A stretch of 5,260 nucleotides of DNA. Source: Gammaproteobacteria bacterium (GTDB lineage: Bacteria; Pseudomonadota; Gammaproteobacteria; JAJDOJ01). Shown here piece by piece: positions 1 to 5,207 of this stretch. The position numbers and the translations under genes are program-made. The stretch is from positions 1 through 5,260 of the forward strand of contig JALVEU010000038.1 of the NCBI GenBank assembly GCA_027030565.1. Direction: 5' to 3'. The first letter of the stretch is position 1. Every line of letters begins with the position of its first letter. The notes beneath the pieces are model-generated. The model had not been told where the DNA came from. It saw only the letters and a list, made by a program, of their open reading frames with translations, and ran no database searches.

Positions 1-1266
1 CTCCAGGGGCAGCGCCTGATGGAGCAGATTGGCGATGTACTCCCAGGGCTTGTCGGTGGCGTAGAAGCTCGCCGGGATCAGGCGACTGCGCGTGTAGCGC
101 GAGGTGTCGGCCATGATGCGGCGCAGTGCCCACTCGTTCCAGGTGCCGGTCCGCAAGGTCCAAACCAGGAAGATGGCCAGCTGGAACAGCAGGAGCTCGG
201 CCAGTGGTGGCCAGTATCCCAGCCAGGCGAGGATTGCACCCAGGCCGAGGAAAGCGAGCAGGAAGGCGCCGGTGACCCACAGGTTCTGGCGCAACGAGAG
301 CCGCACGTAGAGATAGGCCCATAGGCTCAGGAGCGCCGTGAACGCGAGCGCCATGGACCAGGCCGGGAAGACCCGGATGGGTGCCCGATCGAGCAGGGTC
401 TGCAGGGCATAGCCCTGGAACTCCAGCAGCGACAGCCCCTGCGGACCGCTGCCCAGTGGTGTGTCCAGCCGCGGCTCGCGCACGTGCGCAGCGTAGCCCA
501 CGATCACGTGTCGACCCTCCACCAGCGACCGGGCCAGTTCCCGGCCTGCCTCCTCCAGCCTGACCAGGGGGATACGATGGGGTCCGCGGAGGAAGTTCAC
601 GATGAACGCCTCCCTGAGCGGTTCCGTCGACCCTGGCGGTCGCCCAGCCGCGGCGACCGCCAGGGTGGGCACGTGACCATCGGGCAAGGGCACGGTGGCG
701 CGTTGTCGGCGATGGACGCCGAGGTCGGCGGGGGGCAGGGCCGTAGCCGCCACGGGCCCTCCCGAGGTGACCAACTCTTGGGGCACGTGCTCCAGGCCTG
801 CCGGTTCACCCGAGACCGGATCGAAACGGATCCGGGGAGCCAGGAGGAGACCGGGCGCCCGCTGCAGGGCGGCGCGCAGCCGGGGAGCGGGTTCGGCGGG
901 CAGGTCCACGGCCAGCACCACTTGTTTGGCGCCGAGCCGGGCCAGTGTCTCCAGTGCCGCGGCAAGGCGGGCCTCGTTGGGTGGCGATTCGCCGACTTCC
1001 ACCAGGAGGACGCGGGTGGGGGCGGGATCGGGGAGTGGATCGAACCGCAGGGCCAGGTCGTAGAGGGGTCCGGTGAGCACCCGACTGGGACCCGCGGCGT
1101 AGCCGTAGGCGAGGAGCAGGCCGCCGGCCCAGAGTGCCAGCAGCAGCCAGTACCGGGGGCGGGTGAAGACCTCACGCATCCACGTGGCGCGCTTCGCCCC
1201 GCTGACCCGTGCCCGCACCGGGCGGTTGGGTCGCCGCCACGCCTGCAGCAGACTCCGCCGGCTCAC
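1..1266 (-). CDS. CHASE2-domain membrane sensor protein, N-terminal part (3' end outside window)
   Basis: This is an uninterrupted minus-strand reading frame that runs off the window edge, so only 422 codons are visible. Counting from the GTG at 1266, a basic N-terminal stretch is followed by a membrane segment (about residues 39-58, YWLLLALWAGGLLLAYG). A periplasmic CHASE2-type domain covers about 60-295. Its hallmarks are a VPLPDGHVPTLAVAAAG stretch, then VNFLRGP (about 223-229), then HVIVGYAAH with a following LDTPLG and a GYALQTLLDRAP segment. Three membrane helices follow (about 305-325, 330-350, 352-370) and then the start of a cytoplasmic part. CHASE2 domains are extracellular sensors attached to cyclase, GGDEF/EAL, histidine-kinase or Ser/Thr-kinase outputs; which one applies here is not visible. 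Start choice: GTG 1266 has GGAG nine bases upstream and coding-like composition after it. The alternative ATG at 1179 is closer to the first helix but lacks a clear ribosome binding site. The ligand is unknown. Confidence 0.8.
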   Translation of the reverse strand, partial: MSRRSLLQAWRRPNRPVRARVSGAKRATWMREVFTRPRYWLLLALWAGGLLLAYGYAAGPSRVLTGPLYDLALRFDPLPDPAPTRVLLVEVGESPPNEARLAAALETLARLGAKQVVLAVDLPAEPAPRLRAALQRAPGLLLAPRIRFDPVSGEPAGLEHVPQELVTSGGPVAATALPPADLGVHRRQRATVPLPDGHVPTLAVAAAGRPPGSTEPLREAFIVNFLRGPHRIPLVRLEEAGRELARSLVEGRHVIVGYAAHVREPRLDTPLGSGPQGLSLLEFQGYALQTLLDRAPIRVFPAWSMALAFTALLSLWAYLYVRLSLRQNLWVTGAFLLAFLGLGAILAWLGYWPPLAELLLFQLAIFLVWTLRTGTWNEWALRRIMADTSRYTRSRLIPASFYATDKPWEYIANLLHQALPLE

Positions 1267-1306
1267 GGACGGAGTCTCCGGTCGCCGGAAGCGCTGGCGG
1301 CCCCGG

Positions 1307-1384
1307 TCACAACTGTTTGGCGGTTTGCGGGTCGAACAGGCAGTACCTGCCGCTGGCGAGCGCCTCGGCCGCTTTTCGGTTCAT
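1307..1384 (-). CDS. Possible 25-codon small ORF upstream of the CHASE2 gene
   Basis: An ATG at 1384 is preceded by a GGGGGA ribosome-binding-like sequence about six bases upstream and opens a 25-residue frame that starts MNRKAAEALASGRYC and ends in AKQL before TGA. About 20 of 24 non-start codons end in G or C, like the real genes here. It ends 40 bases before the GTG start proposed for the CHASE2 gene and has the same orientation, so it could be a leader peptide or small protein cotranscribed with it. I do not recognise the sequence and no function can be given. A longer overlapping frame (1263-1571) has poorer codon composition over this stretch. The length makes chance a serious alternative. 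Confidence 0.3.
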   Translation of the reverse strand: MNRKAAEALASGRYCLFDPQTAKQL

Positions 1385-1601
1385 GTGGCATCCCCCGGTT
1401 GGTGTTGATCTCGTGCGCGACCGTGCACGTCACCGGGCCGACCGGAGAGACACGCTCCCCTTCGACCGGGTGCACTTCAGGATCGGCCGTGTGGGGATGT
1501 ACGGGGATCCTCCAATCGACGGCCTGACGCGAACACCCGACGGCAGGCCACCAAGGCAGCGTGACGGTCACGGGCCTCGGGGTGGGGCACCCTTGAGGGA
1601 C
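1385..1601. other. Intergenic stretch without a recognisable gene
   Basis: No protein family, RNA gene or convincing promoter could be recognised here. Open frames cross it on both strands, as is common in GC-rich DNA. The minus-strand frame starting at GTG 1571 shows strong G/C at third positions only between about 1385 and 1475, then loses that pattern. This could be a decayed gene or the upstream control region of the minus-strand CHASE2 gene. Neither is shown. Confidence 0.4.
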
Positions 1602-1691
1602 TCAGAGAATCGCACGCACCAGCCACACGGCGGCGATCACGGCACCGGCGCAGAGTAGGCAGGCAAGCAGGATCTTGAAGGCGGTGTGCAT
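1602..1691 (-). CDS. Possible 29-residue single-membrane-helix peptide
   Basis: The frame begins with ATG at 1691 and ends with TGA at 1604-1602. The peptide starts MHTAFKILLACLLCAGAV, continues with IAAVWLV and ends RAIL: one uninterrupted hydrophobic helix with a Lys near the N-terminus and an Arg near the C-terminus. About 23 of 28 non-start codons end in G or C. This resembles small single-pass membrane proteins. No good Shine-Dalgarno sequence is visible (only GGGG about 13 bases upstream), and the start lies close to the divergent tRNA-Val promoter. Function unknown; a chance ORF is possible. Confidence 0.3.
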   Translation of the reverse strand: MHTAFKILLACLLCAGAVIAAVWLVRAIL

Positions 1692-1714
1692 GGCTCGGTG
1701 GGCCCCGGCGATGC

Positions 1715-1742
1715 TTGTTGAGAGACGCCATTCTGTGCTAAT
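1715..1742 (+). promoter_or_regulatory. Candidate promoter of tRNA-Val(GAC)
   Basis: A TTGTTG box (1715-1720) and a GCTAAT box (1737-1742) are separated by 16 bases. TGT directly before the -10 box looks like an extended -10 element. A G/C-rich stretch (CGGCGCC) follows at the expected start region, typical of the discriminator of stable-RNA promoters under stringent control. Predicted transcription starts near 1749-1751, giving a tRNA 5' leader of about ten bases. The -35 match is weak. Confidence 0.45.
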
Positions 1743-1759
1743 TTTCGGCGCCTTCCCAG

Positions 1760-1836
1760 AGGCGCGTAGCTCAGCTGGTTAGAGCACCACCTTGACATGG
1801 TGGGGGTCGTTGGTTCGAGTCCAATCGCGCCTACCA
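1760..1836 (+). tRNA. tRNA-Val (anticodon GAC)
   Basis: A full 77-base cloverleaf folds by eye. The acceptor stem AGGCGCG (1760-1766) pairs with CGCGCCT (1826-1832), followed by discriminator A and an encoded CCA (1834-1836). The D-arm contains GCTCAGCTGGTTAGAGC. The anticodon stem CCACC/GGTGG encloses loop TTGACAT with anticodon GAC, which reads Val codons GUC and GUU. The T-arm has GGTTCGAGTCC. The sequence closely follows the enterobacterial tRNA-Val(GAC) pattern. It lies directly upstream of thrS on the same strand, separated by an intrinsic terminator and a short leader. No integrase or attachment-site duplication is seen. Confidence 0.97.
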
Positions 1837-1840
1837 GTGC

Positions 1841-1869
1841 GGCGATCCGTCCCGGCGGGTCGCCTTTTT
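1841..1869 (+). terminator. Rho-independent terminator after tRNA-Val
   Basis: GGCGATCCG (1841-1849) pairs over nine positions, with one G-T pair, to CGGGTCGCC (1856-1864) across a TCCCGG loop. Five T's follow at once (1865-1869). It begins four bases after the tRNA CCA end and should end or attenuate the tRNA transcript before thrS. Confidence 0.85.
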
Positions 1870-1876
1870 GATGCAG

Positions 1877-1909
1877 CCAAGTGGCCCTTCGTATCGGCCA
1901 CCACTGGAG
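1877..1909 (+). promoter_or_regulatory. Candidate thrS translational operator (anticodon-arm mimic)
   Basis: GTGGCC (1881-1886) pairs perfectly with GGCCAC (1896-1901). The loop contains TTCGTAT (1888-1894), which differs in one base from the anticodon loop of E. coli tRNA-Thr(CGU), TTCGTAA: U at position 33, the CGU triplet, then A37. The CGU lies at about -32 to -30 from the thrS start, and the Shine-Dalgarno GGAG (1906-1909) follows the stem directly. CCA (1877-1879) could also pair with TGG (1905-1907) and mask part of the ribosome site. In E. coli, threonyl-tRNA synthetase binds a similar hairpin in its own mRNA and blocks the ribosome. The same role here is inferred from sequence and position. 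Confidence 0.6.
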
Positions 1910-1921
1910 AAACCGCACCCC

Positions 1922-3844
1922 ATGCCCGAGATCACGCTCCCCGACGGCAGCCGCCGCCACTACGACCACCCGGTGAGCATCGCTCAGATCGCCGCGGACA
2001 TCGGCCCCGGCCTGGCCAAGGCCGCCGTGGCCGGCAAGGTGGACGGCAGGCTCGTGGACACCAGTTACGTGGTGGACCACGATGCCGAGGTCGCCATCAT
2101 CACCCCCCGCGACGAGGAAGGGCTGGAGGTGCTGCGTCACTCCACGGCCCATTTGCTCGCCCAGGCCGTGAAGGATCTCTACCCCGAGACCCAGGTGACC
2201 ATCGGTCCGGTCGTGGAGGACGGGTTCTACTACGACTTCGCCCGCGACAAGCCGTTCACCCCCGAGGACCTCGAGCGGATCGAAAGGCGCATGAAAGAGT
2301 TGGCCAAGGCCGATTTCAAGGTGGAGCGTCGGGTCATGCCGCGCGAAGAGGCGGCACGGTTCTTTCGGGACCAGGGCGAGCAGTACAAGGCGCAGATCAT
2401 CGAGAGCATCCCAGAAGGGGAGGAGATCTCGCTGTACAAGCAGGGCGATTTCATCGACTTGTGTCGTGGACCTCATGTGCCTTCGACGGGGAAGCTGGGG
2501 GCCTTCAAGCTCACCAAGCTGGCCGGCGCCTACTGGCGCGGCGACCCCCGCAACGAGATGCTGCAGCGCATCTACGGCACGGCCTGGCCGGACAAGAAGC
2601 AGCTCAAGGCCTACCTCAAGCGACTGGAGGAGGCCGAGAAACGCGATCACCGCAAGCTGGGCAAGCAGATGGATCTGTTCCATTTCCAGGAAGAGGCGCC
2701 CGGCATGGTGTTCTGGCACGAGCGGGGCTGGACCTTGTACCGGCTCGTCGAGAACTACGTGCGCGAGGTCATCCAGGCCGAGTATCAGGAGGTCCAGACC
2801 CCCATGATCCTGGACCGGTCGCTGTGGGAGAAGTCCGGTCACTGGGACAAGTTCCACGACATGATCTTCTCCACCGAGGCCGATCGTCACGTCTATGCCA
2901 TCAAGCCCATGAACTGCCCGGCCCACGTGCAGATCTTCAACCAGGGACTGCGCAGCTATCGGGATCTGCCGTTGCGCATCGCCGAGTTCGGGATCGTGCA
3001 CCGCAACGAGCCTTCCGGCACCCTGCACGGGCTGATGCGCGCGCGGCGCTTCGTACAGGACGACGCCCACATCTTCTGTACGGAGGCGCAGATGGAGGGC
3101 GAGATCGTCCGACTCATCGATCTCACCTTCCGGGTCTATGCGGATTTCGGCTTCGACGAGGTGAAGGTGGCCCTGTCCACGCGCCCTGAGCAGCGGGTGG
3201 GCGAGGATGCGCTCTGGGACAAGGCCGAGGCGGCCCTGGAGCAGGCGTTGAAGACGCGTGAGCTGGACTACGTGGTGCAGCCGGGCGAGGGGGCCTTCTA
3301 CGGGCCGAAGATCGAGTTTACGCTCACCGACTGCATCGGCCGCCAGTGGCAGTGCGGCACCGTGCAGCTGGACTTTTCGATGCCCGCGCGGCTGGATGCC
3401 CAGTACGTGGCCGAGGACGGCTCACGCCAGACGCCGGTGATGATCCACCGTGCCATCCTGGGGTCGCTGGAGCGCTTCATCGGGGTGCTGATCGAGCACT
3501 ATGCCGGTGTACTCCCATTGTGGATCGCCCCGGTGCAGGCGGCCGTACTGACCATCACGGACCGCCAGCGTGACTATGCCGAGCGGGTCCGCGAACGGCT
3601 GCAGCACGCGGGTTTTCGGGTCATCGCCGACTTGAGAAACGAAAAGATTGGCTATAAGATTCGCGAGCACACGCTGCAGCGGATCCCCTACCTGCTGGTG
3701 GTCGGAGACCGCGAAGTGGAAACCCAGACGGTGGCCGTGCGCACGCGAGCCGGCGAGAATCTGGGCGCGCTCACACTGGATGAACTCGCCCAGCGTTTCG
3801 CCGAAGAAGTCGCGAGCCGCGGCCGTTCTGTATTGGAGGAATAG
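1922..3844 (+). CDS. thrS: Threonyl-tRNA synthetase
   Basis: A class II aminoacyl-tRNA synthetase that charges tRNA-Thr with threonine and removes mischarged serine; cytosolic homodimer. The product is 640 residues, against 642 in E. coli. An N-terminal TGS domain (about 1-62, opening MPEITLPDGS) is followed by an editing domain with H73-STA-H77 and C181-RGP-H185. The catalytic core (about 240-532) has the zinc ligands C332 (in NCPAH), H383 (in DDAHIF) and H509 (in VMIHR). Motif 2 is at about 352-385 with R361, and motif 3 at about 507-525 with R518. The anticodon-binding domain fills the C-terminus (about 535-640). The ATG at 1922 is chosen because TGS homology begins there. In-frame TTG/ATG codons at 1868 and 1871 overlap the upstream terminator. 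GGAG lies 12 bases upstream of the start. The stop codon is two bases before the infC start, so translation of the two genes may be coupled. Confidence 0.98.
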   Translation: MPEITLPDGSRRHYDHPVSIAQIAADIGPGLAKAAVAGKVDGRLVDTSYVVDHDAEVAIITPRDEEGLEVLRHSTAHLLAQAVKDLYPETQVTIGPVVEDGFYYDFARDKPFTPEDLERIERRMKELAKADFKVERRVMPREEAARFFRDQGEQYKAQIIESIPEGEEISLYKQGDFIDLCRGPHVPSTGKLGAFKLTKLAGAYWRGDPRNEMLQRIYGTAWPDKKQLKAYLKRLEEAEKRDHRKLGKQMDLFHFQEEAPGMVFWHERGWTLYRLVENYVREVIQAEYQEVQTPMILDRSLWEKSGHWDKFHDMIFSTEADRHVYAIKPMNCPAHVQIFNQGLRSYRDLPLRIAEFGIVHRNEPSGTLHGLMRARRFVQDDAHIFCTEAQMEGEIVRLIDLTFRVYADFGFDEVKVALSTRPEQRVGEDALWDKAEAALEQALKTRELDYVVQPGEGAFYGPKIEFTLTDCIGRQWQCGTVQLDFSMPARLDAQYVAEDGSRQTPVMIHRAILGSLERFIGVLIEHYAGVLPLWIAPVQAAVLTITDRQRDYAERVRERLQHAGFRVIADLRNEKIGYKIREHTLQRIPYLLVVGDREVETQTVAVRTRAGENLGALTLDELAQRFAEEVASRGRSVLEE

Positions 3845-3846
3845 AA

Positions 3847-4386
3847 ATCAGCGCAGTCAAAAAGCTTCGTCTCAACGACGAGATCACGGCGCCGCAGGTT
3901 CGACTGATCGACGCCGAAGGGGAGAATCGGGGGGTGGTACCGCTGGAGGCGGCGCTACAGATGGCCAGGGCGGCCGAGCTGGATCTGGTGGAGATCGTGC
4001 CGCAGGCCGAGCCGCCGGTGGTCCGGGTGATGGACTACGGGAAACACCGCTTCGAACAGAGCAAGAAGCTCCAGGCGGCCCGCAAGAAGCAGAAGCAGAT
4101 CCAGGTCAAGGAGATGAAGTTCCGGCCTGGGACCGATGAGGGCGACTATCGGGTCAAGCTGCGCAAGCTGATTCAGTTCCTCGAGAACGGCGACAAGGCC
4201 AAGGTGACGATCCGTTTCCGCGGCCGTGAGATGGCCCATCAGGAGCTCGGGGTGCAGCTCCTGGACCGCATCGAACAGGACCTGGCCGAGTACGGCACGG
4301 TCGAGCAGCGCCCCAAGATGGAAGGCCGCCAGCTCGTCATGGTCTTTGCGCCCAAGAAGGGCGGCAAGAAGCAAGGCGGCGGCTGA
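3847..4386 (+). CDS. infC: Translation initiation factor IF-3 (AUC start)
   Basis: IF3 binds the 30S subunit, prevents premature 50S joining and checks start-codon and initiator-tRNA pairing. The product is 179 residues (E. coli 180). The N-domain (about 1-70) includes LNDEITAPQVRLI and VVRVMDYGK. A Lys/Arg-rich linker (about 70-86) follows, then the C-domain with IQVKEMKFRPGTDEGDY (about 85-101) and RFRGREMAHQ (about 123-132). It ends in a Lys/Gly-rich tail. No ATG, GTG or TTG sits at the expected N-terminus; the first GTG in range would delete the start of the N-domain. An ATC at 3847 lies six bases after the perfect Shine-Dalgarno GGAGGA (3835-3840). AUU, AUA or AUC starts are a known hallmark of infC and let IF3 repress its own synthesis. 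An in-frame ATA at 3841 touches the Shine-Dalgarno and is a poor alternative. Gene finders limited to standard starts will truncate this gene. Confidence 0.95.
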   Translation: MSAVKKLRLNDEITAPQVRLIDAEGENRGVVPLEAALQMARAAELDLVEIVPQAEPPVVRVMDYGKHRFEQSKKLQAARKKQKQIQVKEMKFRPGTDEGDYRVKLRKLIQFLENGDKAKVTIRFRGREMAHQELGVQLLDRIEQDLAEYGTVEQRPKMEGRQLVMVFAPKKGGKKQGGG

Positions 4387-4411
4387 GGGGACCTCCCCAC
4401 AGAGTTTGCCT

Positions 4412-4440
4412 CCGGGACGCAGCCCGCGGCCGCGTCCCGG
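4412..4440 (+). promoter_or_regulatory. infC-rpmI intergenic hairpin, candidate L20 operator
   Basis: CCGGGACGC (4412-4420) pairs perfectly with GCGTCCCGG (4432-4440) across an 11-base loop (AGCCCGCGGCC). No T-run follows, so it does not look like a terminator. It lies 12 bases before the AGGAG of rpmI. In E. coli, ribosomal protein L20 represses rpmI and rplT by binding RNA structures in the infC-rpmI region. An equivalent site is the natural guess here. I could not match the L20-binding site of 23S rRNA by eye. Confidence 0.4.
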
Positions 4441-4465
4441 ATTGGATCGTTTAGGAGCTTGAAGG

Positions 4466-4663
4466 ATGCCCAAGCTGAAGACCAATCGTGGCGCGGCCAA
4501 GCGCTTCCGTAAGACCGCTTCGGGCGGGTACCGGCGCAAGCAGTCGCACATGCGCCACATCCTCACCAAGAAGCGCCCGAAGCGCAAACGCCAGCTTCGC
4601 CTGCCTGCCATGATCGCCAAGGCGGATGTGCCTGCGGTCAGGCGTTTGTTGCCGTACAGCTGA
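4466..4663 (+). CDS. rpmI: 50S ribosomal protein L35
   Basis: A 65-residue, strongly basic protein of the large ribosomal subunit, the same length as E. coli L35. The family signature is clear: MPKLKTNRGAAKRFRKT at the N-terminus, RHILTKK in the middle, a KRKRQLR stretch and the C-terminal LPYS. AGGAG (4453-4457) lies eight bases before the ATG. Placed between infC and rplT in the conserved order; rplT starts 14 bases after the stop. Its translation is probably repressed by L20, as in other gammaproteobacteria, through the upstream leader. Confidence 0.98.
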   Translation: MPKLKTNRGAAKRFRKTASGGYRRKQSHMRHILTKKRPKRKRQLRLPAMIAKADVPAVRRLLPYS

Positions 4664-4677
4664 GAGGTCGGATCGTC

Positions 4678-5040
4678 ATGCCCAGAGTGAAACGGGGGGT
4701 CACCGCCCACGCGCGTCACAAGAAGGTGATGAAGAAGGCGAAGGGCTACTATGGGGCCCGCAGCCGCGTGTACCGCGTCGCCAAGCAGGCGGTCATCAAG
4801 GCCGGGCAGTACGCCTACCGCGACCGACGACAGCGCAAGCGTCAGATGCGGGCGCTGTGGATCGTGCGCATCAATGCCGCCGCACGCCAGTTCGATCTGT
4901 CCTACAGCCGCATGATCGACGGCATGAAAAAGGCCGGTATCGAGGTCGATCGCAAAGTGCTGGCCGATCTGGCGGTGCGCGATCCCCAGGCCTTTGGAGC
5001 GATCGCTGAACAGGCCAAGGCCGCCCTGGGCACCGCCTGA
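4678..5040 (+). CDS. rplT: 50S ribosomal protein L20
   Basis: A 120-residue basic protein (E. coli 118) needed for early assembly of the large subunit through binding to 23S rRNA; in E. coli it also represses its own operon. The conserved N-terminus MPRVKRGVTAHARHKKVMK is followed by AKGYYGARSRVYRVAKQAV, then YRDRRQRKRQMRALWIVRIN and LSYSRMIDGMKKAGIEVDRK, with LADLAVRDPQAF near the end. The Shine-Dalgarno GAGAGG overlaps the rpmI stop codon, ten bases before the ATG, so translation of rpmI and rplT is probably coupled. A strong terminator follows 28 bases after the stop. Confidence 0.98.
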   Translation: MPRVKRGVTAHARHKKVMKKAKGYYGARSRVYRVAKQAVIKAGQYAYRDRRQRKRQMRALWIVRINAAARQFDLSYSRMIDGMKKAGIEVDRKVLADLAVRDPQAFGAIAEQAKAALGTA

Positions 5041-5068
5041 GTCATGCGCCGCCCGGCGGCCTGCCAGC

Positions 5069-5096
5069 AAAGGGAAGGTGCGAGCCTTCCCTTTTT
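5069..5096 (+). terminator. Rho-independent terminator after rplT
   Basis: GGGAAGG (5072-5078) pairs perfectly with CCTTCCC (5085-5091) across the loop TGCGAG, with AAA before the stem and five T's after it (5092-5096), giving up to ten pairs. It separates the thrS-infC-rpmI-rplT unit from the downstream synthetase gene. It could be a full stop or a partial or attenuating terminator. Confidence 0.9.
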
Positions 5097-5110
5097 CGTA
5101 AGCGGCGCCG

Positions 5111-5147
5111 GTGCCCGGGATGTGGGCCGACGACCCGGTCCCGGCAC
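5111..5147 (+). other. Imperfect hairpin in the leader before probable pheS
   Basis: GTGCC-C-GGGA (5111-5120) pairs with TCCC-GGCAC (5139-5147), leaving a single bulged C. An inner GGG/CCC pairing (5124-5126 with 5134-5136) is possible. No T-run follows. It sits between the rplT terminator and the pheS start and could be part of a leader RNA structure, but in GC-rich DNA such pairings also arise by chance. Confidence 0.3.
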
Positions 5148-5207
5148 GCGGGCGATGCGCCGCGTATCCCCCGGGGACGTGCAGGCGCCCAGACACGAGA
5201 TGGATCC

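Noticed and set aside
484..1527. Long plus-strand open frame (347 codons) over the left part
   Set aside because: It lies opposite the minus-strand CHASE2 gene and its translation is low-complexity Gly/Arg/Pro/Gln-rich, typical of antisense frames in GC-rich coding DNA.
1760..1836. tRNA-Val as an integration site for a mobile element
   Set aside because: No integrase, no duplicated tRNA 3' end and no composition change next to it; the flanking operon is core.
1868..1921. Upstream in-frame TTG/ATG starts that would lengthen ThrRS by about 18 residues
   Set aside because: They overlap the terminator T-run and have no ribosome site, and the added residues lack family similarity; the TGS domain begins at 1922.
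1637..3070. Long minus-strand open frame (477 codons) over tRNA-Val and thrS
   Set aside because: It runs antisense through a functional tRNA and thrS; the residue pattern mirrors the thrS codons.
3841..3843. ATA as infC start
   Set aside because: It is in frame but directly abuts the Shine-Dalgarno, leaving no spacer; ATC at 3847 has suitable spacing.
3955..5196. Long minus-strand open frame (413 codons) over infC, rpmI and rplT
   Set aside because: It is antisense to three well-supported genes and shows no recognisable domain.
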